A stretch of 64,000 nucleotides of DNA from Shimia isoporae (GTDB taxonomy: Bacteria > Pseudomonadota > Alphaproteobacteria > Rhodobacterales > Rhodobacteraceae), in contig NZ_SMGR01000001.1 in NCBI RefSeq assembly GCF_004346865.1, positions 2,108,001-2,172,000 on the forward strand. The letters run 5' to 3'. A program made the position numbers and the translations under genes. Every line of letters begins with the position of its first letter. Position 1 is the stretch's first letter. Shown here piece after piece: positions 63,037 through 64,000 of the stretch. Below the pieces are notes generated by a model. The model did not search any database. It saw only the letters and a list, made by a program, of their open reading frames with translations, and had not been told where the DNA came from.

Positions 63037-64000
63037 ATGAGCACCAAGTCCGACAACCCCGCTGATCCGTTCAAAAAGGCGCTGGCCGAAGCCACCAAAG
63101 TGATGGCGGATGACCCCGAACTGTCGATCACCTACACGGTGGATCCATCGGGTGTCTCGGGCGACTCCATGCGCCTGCCTCAAGTGACCCGTCGCATGAG
63201 CCGTGACGAAGTTTTGCTGGCCCGTGGAACGGCAGATGCACTTGCGATGCAACGCAAGTACCACGACATCAACACCCACATGCGCTATGCGCCCGGTCAG
63301 GGCATTGCACGTGATCTGTACGAAGCCATGGAAACCGCTCGATGCGAAGCCATGGGCGCTCGCGACATGCCCGGTACCGCATCCAACATCGATGTGAAGA
63401 TCAGCCATGAAGCCAATGGGCGCGGCTATGGCGAGATGACATCAACTGAGGAAGCGCCTCTGGCTGTTGCAGCCGGGTACCTCATCCGTCATCTGGCGAC
63501 AGGACGGGATCTTCCCCGCTCTGCCGCAAACGTCATGAACCTGTGGCGCGGCTATATCGAGCAGAGCGCCGGAGAGCATCTCGAAGACATCCAGGAATTG
63601 CTGAGTGACCAGCAAAGTTTTGCGAAATTCGCCCGCCAGATCATCGAGGATCTCGGTTATGGCGATCAGCTTGGCGACGACCCTGACGAAATTGACGATC
63701 AGGAAGACGACGCAGAAGAACAGGCCGAGGAACAGGAAGATCCCGATAGCCAGGGTCAGGACGATTCTGAAGAAGAAGACGCCGAAGCCAGCCCCGAGCA
63801 GGCGCAGGAAGAACAGCAGGACATGTCCGAAGCCCAGGTCACGATGGATGACATGGCCGAAGACGAGATGTCGGACGAAGCGGAAATGCCAGACGGCGAA
63901 GCGCCTCTTGATCCGCCGCCGCCGCCCCCTGTGTCTGACGCCGACCCAGACTACTTGGTTTATGACGGCGAACACGACGAGGAAATCGCTGCTGAGGAAC
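63037..64000 (+). CDS. cobT: Cobaltochelatase subunit CobT (partial, runs off the window)
   Basis: The first 321 codons of CobT, the second AAA-complex subunit of aerobic cobaltochelatase. It begins MSTKSDNPADPFKKAL and includes AMETARCEAMGARDMPG and GYLIRHLATGRDLP, typical of CobT N-termini. From about residue 218 a long acidic Glu/Asp linker leads toward the VWA domain expected beyond the window. The ribosome site is unclear. The frame is open to the last base, so no truncation is implied. Confidence 0.92.
   Translation, partial: MSTKSDNPADPFKKALAEATKVMADDPELSITYTVDPSGVSGDSMRLPQVTRRMSRDEVLLARGTADALAMQRKYHDINTHMRYAPGQGIARDLYEAMETARCEAMGARDMPGTASNIDVKISHEANGRGYGEMTSTEEAPLAVAAGYLIRHLATGRDLPRSAANVMNLWRGYIEQSAGEHLEDIQELLSDQQSFAKFARQIIEDLGYGDQLGDDPDEIDDQEDDAEEQAEEQEDPDSQGQDDSEEEDAEASPEQAQEEQQDMSEAQVTMDDMAEDEMSDEAEMPDGEAPLDPPPPPPVSDADPDYLVYDGEHDEEIAAEE

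Noticed and set aside
1-64000. Mobile elements, CRISPR arrays, prophage, rRNA and tRNA genes
   Set aside because: I looked for transposase motifs, regular spaced repeats, phage genes and cloverleaf-type RNA genes in the gaps and saw none. A short or divergent tRNA could be missed without a scanning tool.

Overview
The window looks like ordinary chromosomal sequence of an alphaproteobacterium, most likely a marine Rhodobacteraceae (Roseobacter group). Evidence: the helicase / S4 RNA-binding protein / FdxA / CarD gene string, a ChvI-like response regulator, aerobic-type cobaltochelatase genes (CobS, CobT), NTRC/CobU-type lower cobalamin genes, and many protein families typical of Rhodobacterales. 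These assignments come from reading the proteins, not from database searches. About 55 protein-coding genes fill the window almost completely. I saw no rRNA, tRNA, CRISPR array, insertion sequence or prophage.

Layout. 1-5.3 kb: the tail of a PLP-dependent sulfhydrylase/lyase, a periplasmic SIMPL protein, an 842-aa protein with a GspL/PilM-like start and a PilP-like end, and 4-hydroxyphenylpyruvate dioxygenase divergent from its probable Lrp-type regulator. 5.3-10 kb: a KefB/C-type antiporter, divergent lower-ligand cobalamin genes (cobT, cobS) and a potassium channel with a zinc ribbon. 10-15 kb: minus-strand TPR protein, Suv3-like helicase, S4 protein, fdxA, carD. 15-25 kb: SCP2 protein plus hydrolase, an orphan DegT-type aminotransferase, a PrpD-family protein, gph, a glmU-glmS-alkD operon, a lipoprotein, and moaA.

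25-37 kb is the most distinctive block. Three tandem M20D amidohydrolases, a D-amino-acid-oxidase-like FAD enzyme, an ArgE-like deacylase and a complete dipeptide-type ABC transporter (fused double ATPase, binding protein, two permeases) lie side by side. Near-identical 16-bp palindromes of TetR-operator type sit in front of the amidohydrolase operon and in the divergent transporter promoter. I infer a co-regulated system that imports and hydrolyses N-acylated or peptide-like amino compounds.

37-54 kb: DUF3422 protein, pntAB transhydrogenase, an ICMT-like methyltransferase, an SDR enzyme, a PuuD-like amidohydrolase, a GlcG/HbpS-like protein next to malate synthase G, aminopeptidase N, two uncharacterised proteins, gatB and a thioesterase. 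54-60 kb is rich in signalling: a zinc-site J-domain protein, a heme-c-type membrane adenylate cyclase, an AraC-type regulator, and a 58-aa ORF coupled to a ChvI-like response regulator that has lost its phospho-acceptor aspartate. It ends with a Tat-exported MsrB and an exported metallo-beta-lactamase-fold hydrolase. 61-64 kb: cobaltochelatase cobS and cobT (cut by the window edge), separated by an unusual AT-rich stretch and a small exported protein. Gene symbols cobS and cobT each appear twice because two naming traditions collide; the products are different.
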